Shown here: positions 10,590 through 23,106 of the stretch, in pieces
How the letters are laid out: every line of letters starts with the position of its first letter
Position numbering within the stretch: position 1 is the stretch's first letter
Source of the DNA: Pezicula radicicola
Taxonomy: Eukaryota > Ascomycota > Leotiomycetes > Helotiales > Dermateaceae
DNA length: 64,000 nt
Direction: 5' to 3'
Assembly (NCBI GenBank): GCA_003008705.1
Contig: PDUO01000018.1
Span: 398,630 to 462,629, forward strand
The notes under the pieces: generated by a model
Database searches by the model: none
What the model was told of the DNA's origin: nothing
The model's input: the letters and a program-made list of their open reading frames with translations, nothing else
Position numbers and translations under genes: made by a program

Positions 10590-12498
10590 CTATTCCTCCG
10601 GTTTCCTCCCATAAACAAAATAACTACCACATATCAGCTCCAAACACATCTAAAATATATCCCCTTCTCCCCATCTTCCCGTCTCTAAAGAAAAATGAAT
10701 CAAAAATAGAAAATAAAAACTCACATAGGAATATAACAATGCAACCTCTTACTCTGAATCTCTCTCCTAACCTCGCCCAGCAACTCCTCAACCTCCGCAC
10801 TAGTCATCCCCAACCCCCTAGTAAGAGGCGCCATACTCCAAGCCTGCAAAGCCAATAAAATATCCTCCTTACACCAAGCCCCAATATTCTTCAACCTCTC
10901 CCCCTTCGCCCAACTACCAATCGGCCAAGCAAACTCCTTCTGAACCACATCCACAAACCCGGCTTCCTCTAATAACCTCTTATAAGAATGAGCGAGCGTA
11001 AAATCACGACCTAGAGTAGCAGCTGCTGATATAAGTAAGGTTTGCCATCTATCAAATGCTGTGTTTTCTAGGGTATCATCAAGACATCGGATGGGGAATG
11101 CTCCATCTTGGAGTTCCATGTAACCGCCTGGTTGACAGCTTTCGAATGCCGATTTGAATACTGTTAGCGGGGAGTTGAAACAGGAGAAGAGGGCTCGGCC
11201 GTGGATGTAGTCGAATTTTTGGGTGAAGGTCCAGGTGTCTTCTGCGTCGTCTATTTCGAATTGGCAGTTGTGGGGGACACTAGAGAAAGAAAGATCTTGG
11301 GTGAATATTTTAGTGCGAGGCGGTAGATGTGGAACTCACTATTCTGGTTGTATGGGACTCAAATCTATAACTTAGTGCTGTCTTGTTATTCATAGAGAAT
11401 GGCACATACCAGTCCCTATTACGCTTACATTTGGATATGCAGTAGCTGTGTAAGAACAAATATTGGTAAGTTCAAGACGTATTATTTGTGAAGTAGATTA
11501 CGAGAGATTTGGATTGATAACGAATCCAATGGCTGGTCAGATATTGGAGGTATTAGCTGCCTGGATAGCAGCGTTACGGACCATCGTGGAAATTATGGAG
11601 GAGGCCCATTTCATTCACTTGAATGCAACTCAAAGCAGAGCTCTTGAGTACAAGAAAACTCTACATTTGTGCTAATAAAACTAGATGAAACTAAGTGGAT
11701 GACCTACCAAATTCCATTGCCCAGATTCCAGTACCTAAATAACACTTAGTGTCATACTCGATACGTAGATTTGGCGGTACTAACCAGTACCGATATCAAG
11801 AGCAGTATGCATGCCACCCTTTATGCTGTCAAGCGGAGCGAAATGCAGCCTGTCGTGAGTGCCTAATAGAAAGAGATGATGCTGTAGGTCGAGCCTGTCT
11901 TGTTCGGCCTGATGCCACACGTCAACCCTTGTTGGTTTCCCTTAGTAACTGCATAAGACCAATTAAAAATATATGAGCTCGGAATAATCAATTGGATCCA
12001 TTCCGAACGCATTTACAACCAAAATTGGAATTTTGGAATTGACGGACCTCGTCGTTGGGACCAAAGTAGGCTTTGAAAAAGGATCAGTAAAAAGGCCAAA
12101 GAAATGGCGCAGAATAGTAGTACGCACATCCCTCTTTGAAGCGGTGGTACCTTCTTCCATTTTCCTCAACATAATCGTAGACACTTGGCCTTACTGAAGA
12201 TGTCGACATACTAATCATCACAGGTCAACTACGCATCCTTGGCAGATAGCAAGCGAAGTGCCACTCTTACAACGAGTTCTGGCTATCAACGGTCCCAATA
12301 GCCGAGTCCCCATCCTCCCACTCTAGATCAATCTTTCCAAAAATCAGAAAAATCTGCTTTCGCTGAAAGACAACCACACAAGAGTGCGACAAAACTCACA
12401 TGTAGGCCAGTGGAGTTAAGACTTTGCGTCGCAGCATCATCCGAAGGAACATCGAGCGTTTGCTCTGGAGTTTCCCCATGGGGATTGTCTTCGTCCAT
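10590..12498 (-). CDS. LaeA-like SAM-dependent methyltransferase, intact, 10 exons
   Basis: Exons on the minus strand, 5' to 3': 12400-12498, 12271-12332, 12128-12210, 12048-12070, 11785-11908, 11708-11734, 11410-11445, 11340-11364, 10725-11279, 10590-10623. They sum to 1068 nt, giving 355 residues with every junction in phase. Landmarks: ENGRRYHRFKEG, YFGPNDE, EQDRLDLQHHLFLL, motif I LDIGTGTGIWAMEF, VIGTDLSPIQPEYVPHNC, FEIDDAEDTWTF, FDYIHGRAL, QPGGYMELQDG, GAWCKEDILLALQAW, TRGLGMT, final YFVYGRKPEE. Length and order fit the fungal LaeA-like family. It is the intact paralogue of the frameshifted copy at 2038-3880, in opposite orientation about 6.7 kb away, sharing some intron positions. Likely a small-molecule or protein methyltransferase; target unknown. 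Confidence 0.92.
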
Positions 12499-13797
12499 CA
12501 CCAAATTCCCCAGCCTCGATCACGACAGTCGCTTGCGGCCAAGTTCCAGTGTTTAGGCGTACTGCTCTGTACTAAATGATGCTAGTAGTATTATTGTGCT
12601 TGGCCGTGAGGACGCTGAAACTAAGGCTAAGGGTCTTCATCGGTGGCGGCAATGTAGCTATCTTATAGCCCTTCTTGCGAAGCGACGTAAGCAGACACAA
12701 AAAATATGCAGGGCCTCATCCAGACATAAATTCGTCATGCAAGTGAACAGCTGGGATGGTTCTATCTATACCTATCGCCACGCCAAACCAGAAACCTTAT
12801 GATCCGTATTTCACGTGGTCAAGCGTGGGTGTTTTGAAGGATCAGATCCAATGGGGAATTGTGACTGTCCTTTGCATTGACAAGGGTCGGAACTTGGAAG
12901 CCCTTCCGGGATGCAGGGACAGTACGAAGGTACGCTATCTTGGATTGGGTACCAACCGCGAAATTCCAGCAACGAATAGACGCTTTCACCAACGCGGAGC
13001 CAATACGAGTACATCTTGAGTAGTATTCCCGGAGACAGATCGTCCTGGAGTATTTGACCGACCGAAGTTCGCATTTCCCAGTTGCTGTATGAAATCGAGA
13101 TCGCATTTGCATCCCTCGCTTCAGAGCCAATTACAGGCGACGTACGAAAGGCGAGAATGGCGAGATGGAAGGGGACGGGATGCCCTCAGTGTCTCTGCGG
13201 ACCGATAAGAACCGATGAGAAGCCAGTTATAGAAGTCTTCGCTCACCTGGAAACGGGGCGGACCGGCCCTACTGTGCAGCACATCCCCCTTGCTGATTTG
13301 GACTCCAGTAAGCAAACCAGAATCGGAAGTGGAAGAGCATATATGTGAATAGGCAAGTCATATCTGCACTTGTAGACACATGCGTAGCCAAGGAAAGTAG
13401 CTGTATAGAAATGCTTGCACTTTCAACAAGCATCGGAGAGGAAAAAGGGCCACTAAGTATGCTCCCGATGGAAACAAAATCCAGAGAGTAGCAGCTACTA
13501 AGCTTATTTTCTGAGCCAGAAAAATGAACGTGCAACTCGTCATCACCAGAATATAAATGGAGTCCATGATGATACAACAACGTATTTATGCACTCAGCAC
13601 TTGTAAGGTTACCCGCAACCCAGCCTTTCCTTTCCAATCCAATAACTACAGGCCCAACTCCAAGTTCCCATCCATCCAGAGTTGAAGGGTATCCAAGAGA
13701 ACCAGAGAACCAAAACGCCAGGGTATATAACCTTCTTTCCCGTTCCGGGCGCGTAGCCGCATAGCCGCCCAATCTAGCTCTTCTCTTCAACTTTATC
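12499..13797. other. Intergenic, no gene recognised
   Basis: Lies between the start of the methyltransferase and the stop of the Vps62-like gene, both on the minus strand. Several overlapping ORFs of 60-190 codons occur on both strands (for example 13269-13835 minus), but none resembles a protein family and they contradict one another. Confidence 0.45.
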
Positions 13798-14933
13798 TTA
13801 ATCCTCCTCTTCCTCCTCTTCATCAGCATCATCATAAGAGACGCCTCTTACTTCCCTAATTATGCAGCGGATCCCGTTATTTGGACATGGTTGTGTGCGA
13901 TTCAGTTGCTTGTTATAAGGTCCTGTAGGCCCTCCAACGTATTTATAAAATCCGAAAAAGGGTTTGGGCTGTCTCTTATCGCTTTCCGGATATTGTTCAT
14001 CGCCCCATTTGCCCTTAAAGTTCATTGCGCCAAGCGGGCTCTCTTCGTCTCCAATGGATGAGAATGTCTTATCGGTTGCATTGTACATATAGAAATATGC
14101 GTTGAGAGTGGGGTCCCAGAGTACACCTTGGGAGGTATGGTCTAGCAAAAATCCAATAGGTGAATTGAAGTCTGGAACAGTATGGTCAATGTTACCAGCA
14201 ACAGCATAGTTTGCGTGGCTTCCCCTGGCCGAGTAAGAGATGGGTCTGATGCCATCTTTCTCCACGGCTGCATAAGTAAACGCTTCGCCATTCCCATGCT
14301 GGCTGAACCACATCACCTGGGGCTTCCCATTATGGAACCGAATCATATTGTGCTCCCAATCGCCTATATGGTCTCCAAGCTCATGGGACAACACAGTGTT
14401 TCCTTGGTTATATGCATAGAAATACATATAAAAAGCATCCACAAACCCCGATCCATGATCATTGATGATGACTGCACAACTGGTAGCACCATTTGTCTTC
14501 CCCTTCGAATCTGGAACGACACCGTTCAGCCATGTAGGGTTGGTGGTCACGTCAATTGTCGATGTGAGGAAGACGTCATTGCCGTTATCGCCGAAAGAGT
14601 TCAATTTATCGAGATTTTCGAGTGTGAGAGGAGAAGGAGCATCACTTATGATGCTAAGGTTAAAATAAGGATGTGTGTTTGCAACCTGGGCGTAGATATC
14701 GGATGGAAAGTAAGATTCGGACTCGTCTAGCCATACCAACGGCGCTGAATGTCCATCATCAGAGGTTGTTCACAGAGAGAGACTTGAGCCATACCATATT
14801 CCAATACATATGAAGGAACATTTGACACCTTGAGCGCACAGCTGGCTTGTGAGCACACTCTTCGAAGTGCAACAGCTGCATGAACCTCTCGCCAGAGCAG
14901 CGAAAGGCCCCAGAAAAGCAAAACGGAGAACAT
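13798..14933 (-). CDS. Vps62-family protein with signal peptide
   Basis: Two exons, 14795-14933 and 13798-14744, joined in phase 1; 361 residues. The N-terminus is a signal peptide (MFSVLLFWGLSLLWREVHA). The body shows Vps62-family motifs: PLVWLDESESYFPSD, GDHIGDWEHNMIRF, PQVMWFSQHGNGEAF, YSARGSHANYA, DHTSQGVLWDP, and an end with GFYKYVGGPTGPY before an acidic tail. In yeast VPS62 was linked to vacuolar protein sorting by deletion phenotype; the biochemical role is unclear. The signal peptide points to the secretory pathway or vacuole. Confidence 0.88.
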
Positions 14934-15925
14934 GACCTAGATTGTGTCTTAGTTGATGTTTCTTCCCGATGACCATGAATGCTCAGCAAAATCTGCAAGA
15001 GTGCGCGCACCTTATAATAAAACGATGCATCCTTAGCCTGGCGTAGAAAGGTATCGCTGGCCCGTCGCCGTGTTCTTAATGTTTTACTTGTCGTCATTGT
15101 TGGGTACAGGCCATCATGGCCTTTCTCCATGTCGTCGTCCATGGTCCCCATTTTGCTGGTATAGATGGCTCTGGATGGGCTCTAAGAAGTCATAGGAAGG
15201 AAATTGGGTTCGCAGCGACGACTGGCGTGGGCGCGCCCCCTCTTAAGTACGAAGTAGACTGAAGACGGTGGAGACCAAGTAAGCTTCGTCAGGTGCTACA
15301 ATAGGTCATTTCGAGCCAGCTCTTGCACCTGTCGTGATGCAGACTGGTGATGTGTAGGTTGTCGCGACATCAAGTCGTCACGGTGAACGTGTTGCTGTAC
15401 GGCTGAATCAGTTGGAAGGCTGGATGTTCCTGCTGCTTGAGATGTCTCGCAGTGATGGAGAACGGAGACCAGGGTATGGGCTATGACGATCACAGCCCGA
15501 GTGGTCAAAGCTTGGCACGATCGGTGCCCATGGCTGTCAGTAAATCATTGGCTGAGCTTATTCTCCGCCAATGTTTGTGTACTGGTCTCGCGGAGCCGGG
15601 CTTCATAGGTACAATCTCGCCCCTCAAGTACTGTAGTGTTGTACTGTTGTAGTACGAAAGCTACGAAAGGTACAAAAGCTACCTTGTAGTGCGAAGGTAC
15701 AAGTAAAGTGTCATGCTACTAGTAGCCTTGCTGCATTTCTAAGAATGAATGAATACTTTCCCTAATCCAAACCAAACAGAAAAAGATTTATAATGCGCCT
15801 AAACCTGCCAGCCCATATGTGTCCTTGTGTGCTAACCAGCAACATACAATTGATGGCCAAAACGCCAAAAAGAGCACGGGTATCAATATTCCAGGTCCAT
15901 CTACGCCAACAACAATCCCGCCAGT
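14934..15925. other. Intergenic
   Basis: Upstream of the Vps62-like gene and downstream of the telomere-protein gene. It contains a tract with repeated TACGAAAG units (about 15651-15675), resembling the hairpin 12-mer at 5536 and 21800. No gene seen. Confidence 0.45.
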
Positions 15926-18771
15926 TCATCCATCAAGCTCGAGTCCATTTTCATCAACATTCCCTAGAGTGGCTTGCACACTCAGGAGCTCTTTTTTACC
16001 GAGACGGACATGTTCAAAGTTAACAGGCAGTGCGTCTCCAGTTACACCGGATCTAGCGGTAGTTGTGAGTGGTGTGGTCCCTATAGAAGGGCAGGGTTTC
16101 ACTTACTTCAGATAAATCACTTTCATATTTCGGGCCCTATCCTTCAAGGCGACCTGGTGTCGTGGAACTTCGAACCCTCCTTCCTTCGCTCCCTCCTTCT
16201 CAATTATACTCCAACTACAACCATACTTTTCTATAAACTTTCGGAGCAGATGAGAATCATGATCTGACCATGGCATCCGCTTTTGAGGCGCTTTCGCAGC
16301 GAAGTTCTTAGCTCTAGACTTTCCTGCCACCTCCCGAGCGGCTACGCCGAAGGTTTGTGAAAACGGCATGGGCATATTATCATCCTCATCATGTACCACA
16401 CGCGCCTGCAATTCATCTTGTCTATGTCTCGCTCGAGTGCGTGCTTCAGCCTCATCATTACGGCGATTATCAACTCTAGCCCGCTTCGACGACTGTGGAA
16501 CTGGGGTCGGAGACATACGACGTGGCACAGGGGCAGTCTTCCTTCGAGAAGGACTTGGCCTTTCGTCTTCTTGAAAACCGTCGCTTTCTTCAGTCTCCTC
16601 ACGGGCTCGTTTTCGACTTGAAGGAGCGGGGCGGCTATCCTGACTACCTTCGTCCCATTCAATTCTTTTAGCGTTAGGCTGTGGGTCAACCCAACGCCGG
16701 CGAACTTTAGTTTGTGCCGTTTCATGATTTATGGGGCGATTTTCTTTATTCTTCTCTTGGAGAAGGGCATTGTATCCAGCCACATATGGAGCAGTCGATG
16801 GCATATTATCTTCATTGACCCTAGTGATATCGTTATCGTCGATCATTGAATCTGAATGGTCAACCGCTTCACGCCCCGCAACCTGTTGGCTAATCTTATC
16901 CGTGGTTTTCGTAGGCTCCGTGACTCTTTCTGTAGTGATTCGTCTTTGATGTGAAGGTGACTCTGAGTTAGAATGACTATTGCCGACTATGGCTCTTTGC
17001 TGGTTTTGATTGGAAGGTGGCAGATCATTAATATCGGACACTTTGAGCCTCTGGAGAAGGAGAGCCGACCGCTTACTAGCGTATAAGCTGTAGAAGCGTT
17101 AGCAGATATGCAAACTATTCATATATCGATAAAGTCTGGCAGTGAACAGGATGAACCCGAAGTAATAATCAGCCTGTTGATGTGAAGGCACATACCTTTT
17201 CCCAGCAGATGCGGGTGTGATATTTGCAGAAGGTAGGAGACTCGCCCGTTGCTTTTCCGCCTGCCTTGTGCCCGGTATGAGCGCCGGTGAATTGTAGCTC
17301 ATGTCAAACTGGCTATCGCTCTCGTTTACTATCTGCACCAATAACTTCTTGATTGCCTCAACACCACCCTGAAGTTCAATACAGTTGATGATTTCCGTGA
17401 GGCGGGAACGACTCCATTGAACAGCTTTTGTTAGGAAATTCGACCAAGGAAACACGCCCTCTAACTGCTCGAAGTCAACGAAGTCCTTATCAGCGATTGC
17501 TTCGTCGCTCCTGTTGAAGGTTGCACGTATTTTCTCGACTTGTTCCTCTATCTGCGCTCTAATATGCGGATCATCTGTAGAAATGCCAGCGATATCCTTC
17601 AAGGTCCCGTTTTGCTGAGTATTGTCAAAGTCCATCACACTTCGCCGAGACGGATTGTAGAATATGCCTGCTAAAATTTGATCTGGGTCAAAATCATCCG
17701 GAGACTCTCGCCAGTGCCTTAGAAAGGCAATTAGTATCTGAGTCCGTACATCAAGGCCTAGTGCAAAGCTCTCGTCGCGCAAGTCACTGCTTCCAAGACC
17801 CTCTTCATTGCCAAAACCGGACATGAAAGCGGCCGGAAATGCGTTTTCCAGAAGCTGCAAGTCTCTCAAGGCATCGTCACCCTCTTTGTGAAGCACAAGA
17901 AGGCTCTTGGTAAGAAACGCGAGATTCGCTGCATAAATGACTGCATCGGGTCTGAAAGCACCTGTGGCAGGTTCAGGACCGAGAAGTTTTCGAAGGATGA
18001 CAGATAGGTTGATAAATGGAAACTTCGTTCTTTCAATGTCACTAGTATAATTCGCAGCCGCAATTTCGAATGTTTTCTCCCTATGTTGTAATCTTTTGCC
18101 TCTTTTTGATCCAAGGATTCGGAGTTCTTTGACTATGGACTGCACCATCTCTAGTGACGGGTCAGGCGGTGCAAGAAGATCTAGAACTTGATATGCTCTT
18201 TGAAAAAGTTCGGGCAAGACTTCAATAATCATGGTTGTGTCAAGAATCGCAATCTCTTTCGAAGACTCAGAGGTCATTGCTGTAGTTCCGGAAAATTGGG
18301 ACATTGCGCCCGGCGACTGTGAACGCCGCGAAAAGCTACCGCCTGGTTGGTGATATTTTTGGTCCTCTATTACTTCATCATCTTCATCCTCATCATTGGG
18401 TTCTATATCCTCTTGATCCTCTGTGACCATTGATAACTCTGCAGATCAAAACTGTTAATGGATACCTAGGATGGCTGTGAGGTCTACTGACCTGGCTCGA
18501 CAACGGCTACACGACTAGCCTTCTTCCTTCGACCAACTTTACCGCCGGCACTTGAGGCGCTGCCAACACTATCAACACTGCCTTGTCTCGCTGTCCTCCT
18601 GCCACTTCGTCTTGTATTCGGCATCGCGTCACTCTTCCCAAGTTCTATGCTCTGGCTGCGTGTAGCTCTAGTACCGCGCCCAACGGGGCTCTGTGTTCGT
18701 CGATCGCGGAGTTTGGGTGGAGAAGGAGCATGATATGTCGAAGCTGATCGCGCTGAAGTGCGCCCTGCCAT
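15926..18771 (-). CDS. TBF1: TBF1-type telomere-repeat binding factor (TRF-like domain plus telobox Myb)
   Basis: Four exons: 18492-18771, 17196-18438, 16107-17087 (acceptor could also be at 17075), 15926-16052; 876 residues from the ATG at 18771. An in-frame ATG at 18897 would add 42 residues; I chose the downstream start because the extension is not protein-like. The N-terminus is Ser/Arg-rich and acidic. Residues about 150-410 read as the helical TRF dimerisation domain (EVLPELFQRAYQVLDLL, ALGLDVRTQILIAFLRHW). Residues about 777-834 are a telobox Myb domain: MPWSDHDSHLLRKFIEKYG, then VALKDRARNMK in the recognition helix. Fungal Tbf1 proteins bind TTAGGG-like repeats at subtelomeres and at promoters of snoRNA or ribosomal genes. 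Nuclear, presumably dimeric. Confidence 0.9.
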
Positions 18772-19459
18772 TTTGATAGATTTGTATGCTACCTTTTCGC
18801 ATCGATGGCGGATCGTGACCTTTTGCTGTTGCGGGGAATGTTGGGAGCTTGTTTTGACTACGCGCGATAGGAAGTTGTGTTGACGGATGTGTCTCAAAAT
18901 AGGTCAAAGCACGCACGAAGTCACGGGACAAGCAAAGCTTTGCCCTACTACCACCGCCACTACTCTACTTGGGCTCTTAAGTTTCTGTTCTTGACATAAG
19001 GCTGCTAAACTATATAATTGACCACTATGGTACTAAGTTTACATTCCTTCTCACTTCTTGTTGGATTTATTGCTACTAGTGCAATAATTCAAGGCTGAAT
19101 CAATTTATCAGGTTAGCTAAATGTCCCCTTTCCTAGATCTCCTACCCCCTGCCTCGCATGACAATCCCTGCTCGACGTAGCGCAGGGCAGGAGAAGGGAA
19201 AGGTCGCGCAGTCGAGAAGGCCAGACCTTACAACTCCCTTTTTTAACACTGCCTCTCCTTAAGACGGATTTCATCCTACTTTTTAAAATCCACCTTCTAA
19301 CACTATCTTGCGTTCATTCTAGGGCTCCTAATCCTGTCTGACGTCCCAAATCGAGGCAAAGGAAAGTAGCCACGTCACTATACCTATCCTCCCAATTGCC
19401 TCTTTGGGGAACGACGCTCCGCACCAACTGGAAGCACACGAACTCGCATATATATTACA
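18772..19459. other. Divergent promoter region
   Basis: Separates the minus-strand TBF1-like gene from the plus-strand GDT1-like gene, so it must hold both promoters. Pyrimidine-rich tracts precede the GDT1 start (about 19200-19440). No other feature is seen. Confidence 0.5.
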
Positions 19460-21181
19460 ATGAAGTTCAGACGGATAGAATCGCCATTGTTACTTTTGCT
19501 TGTGCCTTCACTTGCTTCTGCCATAACTAGAGGAGGTCAAGACGGCTCAGCCTCACTACTAGTAAAGAGGGCCGAACCTCAAGACTCCAAAACCGCACCA
19601 GACCCCTCCATACTTGTCGACTCAAGTTCCAATAAGGCATCACATGTTGGTACAAAAGACGCGCCTGTAGATGGAAAAGATGGAAAACCACACGCAGGTC
19701 CATGGGTAGACTCAGGCGACAAAGAGCACAAGACCCCTTCGACATCGACCTGGGAGGAAGGCACTTCTCAATCAATAAATGACCTACCTGCTTTGAAGAA
19801 TGCCCCTGCGGATCCAACTATTGTGGATGGCGTCAAGATACCACAGACAAATGATGGTGTGATGGACGATCCTGGGCGAGCGAAGCCCAAGCAAGGCACA
19901 ACTGGGACAGAAGGGGGCGTGAGCGAGAAGGATAAGGCACGCAAAGCTCAAGAAGGTCAGACTGGGGAGAAGACAGAAAAGAAGCCGGGTTCGCCTAAGG
20001 AAGCGCCTCCACTACCTCAAAGCGATCAAGCGAAAATAGGCAAGGGGAAGGAGGTCGACTCTCCGGCTGATGATGATGTTGATGGACTTGGTGGGCTTGA
20101 GGTATGCTTGCACTTGAATTGAAAATGAAAATATGCTAATTTTGATCAGAAACCTGCCGACCTTCCAAGCAAGCCCCACGATCTCCCCCATCCTGTTCCA
20201 GATTCCGCAAACAAGGACCATCTGGATATCACCAAACCTGGATCCAAGATTCCCACGAAATCCGATTCGCTATTAGAAGAAGGCAATGATGGACTGATTC
20301 AGCCATTGCACTCATTTGTATTGTCGCTTACCATGATTCTGTTCTCCGAGATTGGTGACAAGACTTTCTTAATCGCAGCTTTGATGGCTATGAAGCATGA
20401 CCGGCTGCTTGTTTTCTCTGCTGCATTCTCGGCGTTGATTACCATGACTATTCTTTCGGCAGTCTTGGGCCACGCAGTTCCTACACTCATTCCTAAAAGA
20501 TTTACGAATTTCCTTGCAGCAGCATTATTCTTAATATTTGGTGGCCGGTTGTTGAGAGAGGGTCTCGCATTGAGCCCAGACGAAGGTGTTACAGCGGAAA
20601 TGCAGGAGGTAGAACAGGAGCTCGAAGAAAAGGAGCACCTTGCGCGAAAACAAGGACGAAGACGATCTTCAATATCTCCCTACGTCCTTGAGTCCGGACT
20701 TGGAGGCCGCAATAGATCTACCAGGAAATCAAGGTCAGGTTCGCGCTTGCCTTCACCACCTCGCAGCCCATCATCTTCCCCCGACCGGTCTCCCTCTCCT
20801 CAGCGATCAACTTTGCAAGGTATTATCGGTGGTCTAAACAATCTACTTTCATTATTGCTTAGCCCGGCCTGGGTGCAGACGTTTGTGATGACGTTTCTAG
20901 GCGAATGGGGTGACAGAAGTCAAATCGCAACTATTGCAATGGCCGCAGGTCAAGATTATTGGTGGGTAACTGGGGGTGCTGTCAGCGGGCATGCCGTTTG
21001 TACTGGCATAGCTGTTATTGGTGGGCGTGCTATCGCAGGCAAAGTCAGCTTGAGAGTTGGTGAGTATCCCTTACGCTTGTGAAAGAAACGTAACTAACAA
21101 AATATAGTTACACTGGGCGGAGCGATTGCTTTCTTGGTCTTTGGTGTAATCTATCTGGTAGAGGCATTGTATTATGCTTGA
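19460..21181 (+). CDS. GDT1: GDT1/TMEM165 (UPF0016) Mn2+/Ca2+ transporter with long luminal extension
   Basis: Exons 19460-20101, 20150-21059 and 21108-21181; 541 residues. The protein opens with a signal peptide (MKFRRIESPLLLLLVPSLASA). A roughly 230-residue hydrophilic segment rich in Lys, Asp and Pro follows, then two halves of three membrane segments. Each half has the family signature ExGD(K/R)(S/T): EIGDKT at about residue 281 and EWGDRS at about 466. The loop between halves is an Arg/Ser-rich basic linker. Yeast Gdt1 (about 280 residues) is a Golgi cation/proton exchanger supplying Mn2+ for glycosylation and Ca2+ homeostasis. The doubled length comes from the N-terminal extension and the loop. 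Confidence 0.95.
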
Positions 21182-22364
21182 GACTCTTTTTCTTTTGCCG
21201 TTGTAATATATGAAACATGATCATCGTCTGAGCTTTTACGGCAGCTCACTCATTCTTTAATACTTCGGGTCTAATTCCCTTGGGCATTATTATAAGAAGG
21301 GTTCACCGGGGAGTACTCATGGGGTCTTGACAGCGGAACCATTTGGGCTTTTCTCTATGTATGGTTCGTGTGGCAACCAAATAAGGGGCATTGTATGTTG
21401 GTTGATCAAGGGCATTCATTGATGGAGTTGATGGCCTGTATAAGAGTTGTCCGGGAATGTTTGAAAAGTTTTCTTGGGAAGGTTGTTATCTTGTCGTAAG
21501 GGGAAAATTCAATGTCCCTTTCAGTCACCATTTACAAACCAGATGTCCATGATTCTCTTATCTGAAGATTCTTAGCCTCGACTTATGTCTCAAGTTGACA
21601 AAAACCCCCGATCGCGGAGAAGGTTGAGCGTCTAATAGACTTTCTAGGTTGTTTTACAGTACTACCTAGCAGACTCCTCTCCAAACACAAAGCTCACCGG
21701 TCCGCTAATTGGTCTTTCCTGGTTAATAATAAGCTGGATTCTATTCAAATCTCACTCCGCCGTGTCCGGAGGCTGGCTTTACAAGGATAGTATGCTGTAG
21801 TACGAAAGTACAATACCTACTTTACACACCGAAGCCAGAGTGGTGGAGCTTGGTGAAGTTTATAAAAATTAAGCGACCGGCAGAACTGGTGCTCTCATGA
21901 AAAGTCCCTGTACTTCGTAGCCCTCTCACGAACAGTGACGTTGGAACCTACCTAACTTTTGCTATTTATCGCATTCGGGTACTGACGCTGTTCGGATAAA
22001 TTGTTGTGCGGGATGGGAACACAAAGCAAGGTGACTTGGTGGGCCAGAAACATCAAGCTGACATAGCAATCTAACAGCTATTATTAAGATGGAGCTGAAT
22101 CCCGCCAAAGTATCTGAACTCCCTTTTCTTTCTCCCATTTCACTCCGTTTCTTCTTCTTCTTCTTTTTCCTTCTCTCGAAACGGATCTTTCAAAATCTTT
22201 GTGGTATTCAAGGGCTGAGAGCTCAGCTACCCCGCCCCCAACTTCACGCGAACCTCAACAGGAATCTCAACTCCCTCACGAGCCTATCTCCGAAAACCCT
22301 TCGTTGTCTCCGGATCAACAATTCCATTTTCTCTTTCTTTTTTCGCGAACAATACATTTCCAAA
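21182..22364. other. Intergenic with hairpin 12-mer
   Basis: Holds the GTACGAAAGTAC element at 21800-21811 and a pyrimidine-rich 5' leader (about 22115-22200) before the mutarotase start. An upstream in-frame ATG at 22089 exists but is separated from the conserved start by poly-pyrimidine sequence, so I treat it as leader. Confidence 0.5.
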
Positions 22365-22952
22365 ATGTGGGCAAACACTTCAGGATCAAACCCGGCATCG
22401 CCAACTTCACCCAGCGCTCCCTCGGGGCTTGTCTCGCCTACCTTCAACAGACAGAAATATGCAGGGCGTCGCTTTGCACAGATTGTGAAGCTGAAGCCTG
22501 AGTGCGTGGAAGAATATAAGAAATGCCATGCCAGAGTTTGGCCCGAGGTTTTGAAGCAAATCAAGAACTCGAATATCGAGGATTGTGGGTTTTATTTCTC
22601 CTGTTTCGGAGGGGTAGTGGAGCTTGTCGCCGCGAGACTTTGACGATCTTTTCCCAATTATATAAGAGCTTGAGGGGAGCTTTCCAAGTCGTGAAGCTGT
22701 TGCTAATCCGGTTGCTCCGCTGCAGATTCCATCTTTCATGACCCTGCGACGGGAACCCTCTACGCTTCGTTCAAATATGTTGGCTACGACTACGAGGGCG
22801 ATATGGAGCGCATGAAAGAGAATCCGAAGGTGCAGGAGTGGTGGAAGATGACGGATGCTATGCAGGAATCATATGTGAAGGGCGCGAAGAGCAGCGAATC
22901 GGGAGAGCCGTCTTGGTGGAAGCCTATTGAGGAAGTGTTCTACAATCCATAA
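22365..22952 (+). CDS. L-rhamnose mutarotase-like protein (RhaM / DUF718)
   Basis: Exons 22365-22584 and 22726-22952 join in phase 1, giving 148 residues. After a roughly 30-residue Ser/Pro-rich leader the family fold is complete: RFAQIVKLKPECVEEYKKCH, then WPEVLKQIKNSNIEDYSIF, ASFKYVGYDYEGDMERM, VQEWWKMTDAMQES, and a WWKPIEEVFYNP end. RhaM enzymes interconvert the anomers of L-rhamnose. The His of KKCHA and the Trp-rich end match the sugar-binding residues of the family. No other rhamnose genes are nearby. It converges on the thioredoxin-like gene with about 150 bp between stops. Confidence 0.9.
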
Positions 22953-23106
22953 AGGTAAGCTATGGCTGCATGTGTTGGTGACGCTAGAAAACGGGTCAAT
23001 TGGATACGTATAGAAACAAAGGCTGTTCTGGAGAGGACGCTCTCCCAGTTAGAAGCAAGATATGCGTACCACTTCTCACGATATTACGAGCAATGATGGA
23101 TACGAA

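Noticed and set aside
13269..13835. 188-codon minus-strand ORF beyond the Vps62-like stop
   Set aside because: It overlaps the Vps62-like C-terminus in another frame, begins with a Lys/Arg run that is the shifted reading of the acidic tail, and matches no family.
22089..22364. Upstream ATG in frame region before the mutarotase
   Set aside because: The stretch is pyrimidine-rich leader (long Phe runs if translated), whereas the conserved protein starts well from 22365.
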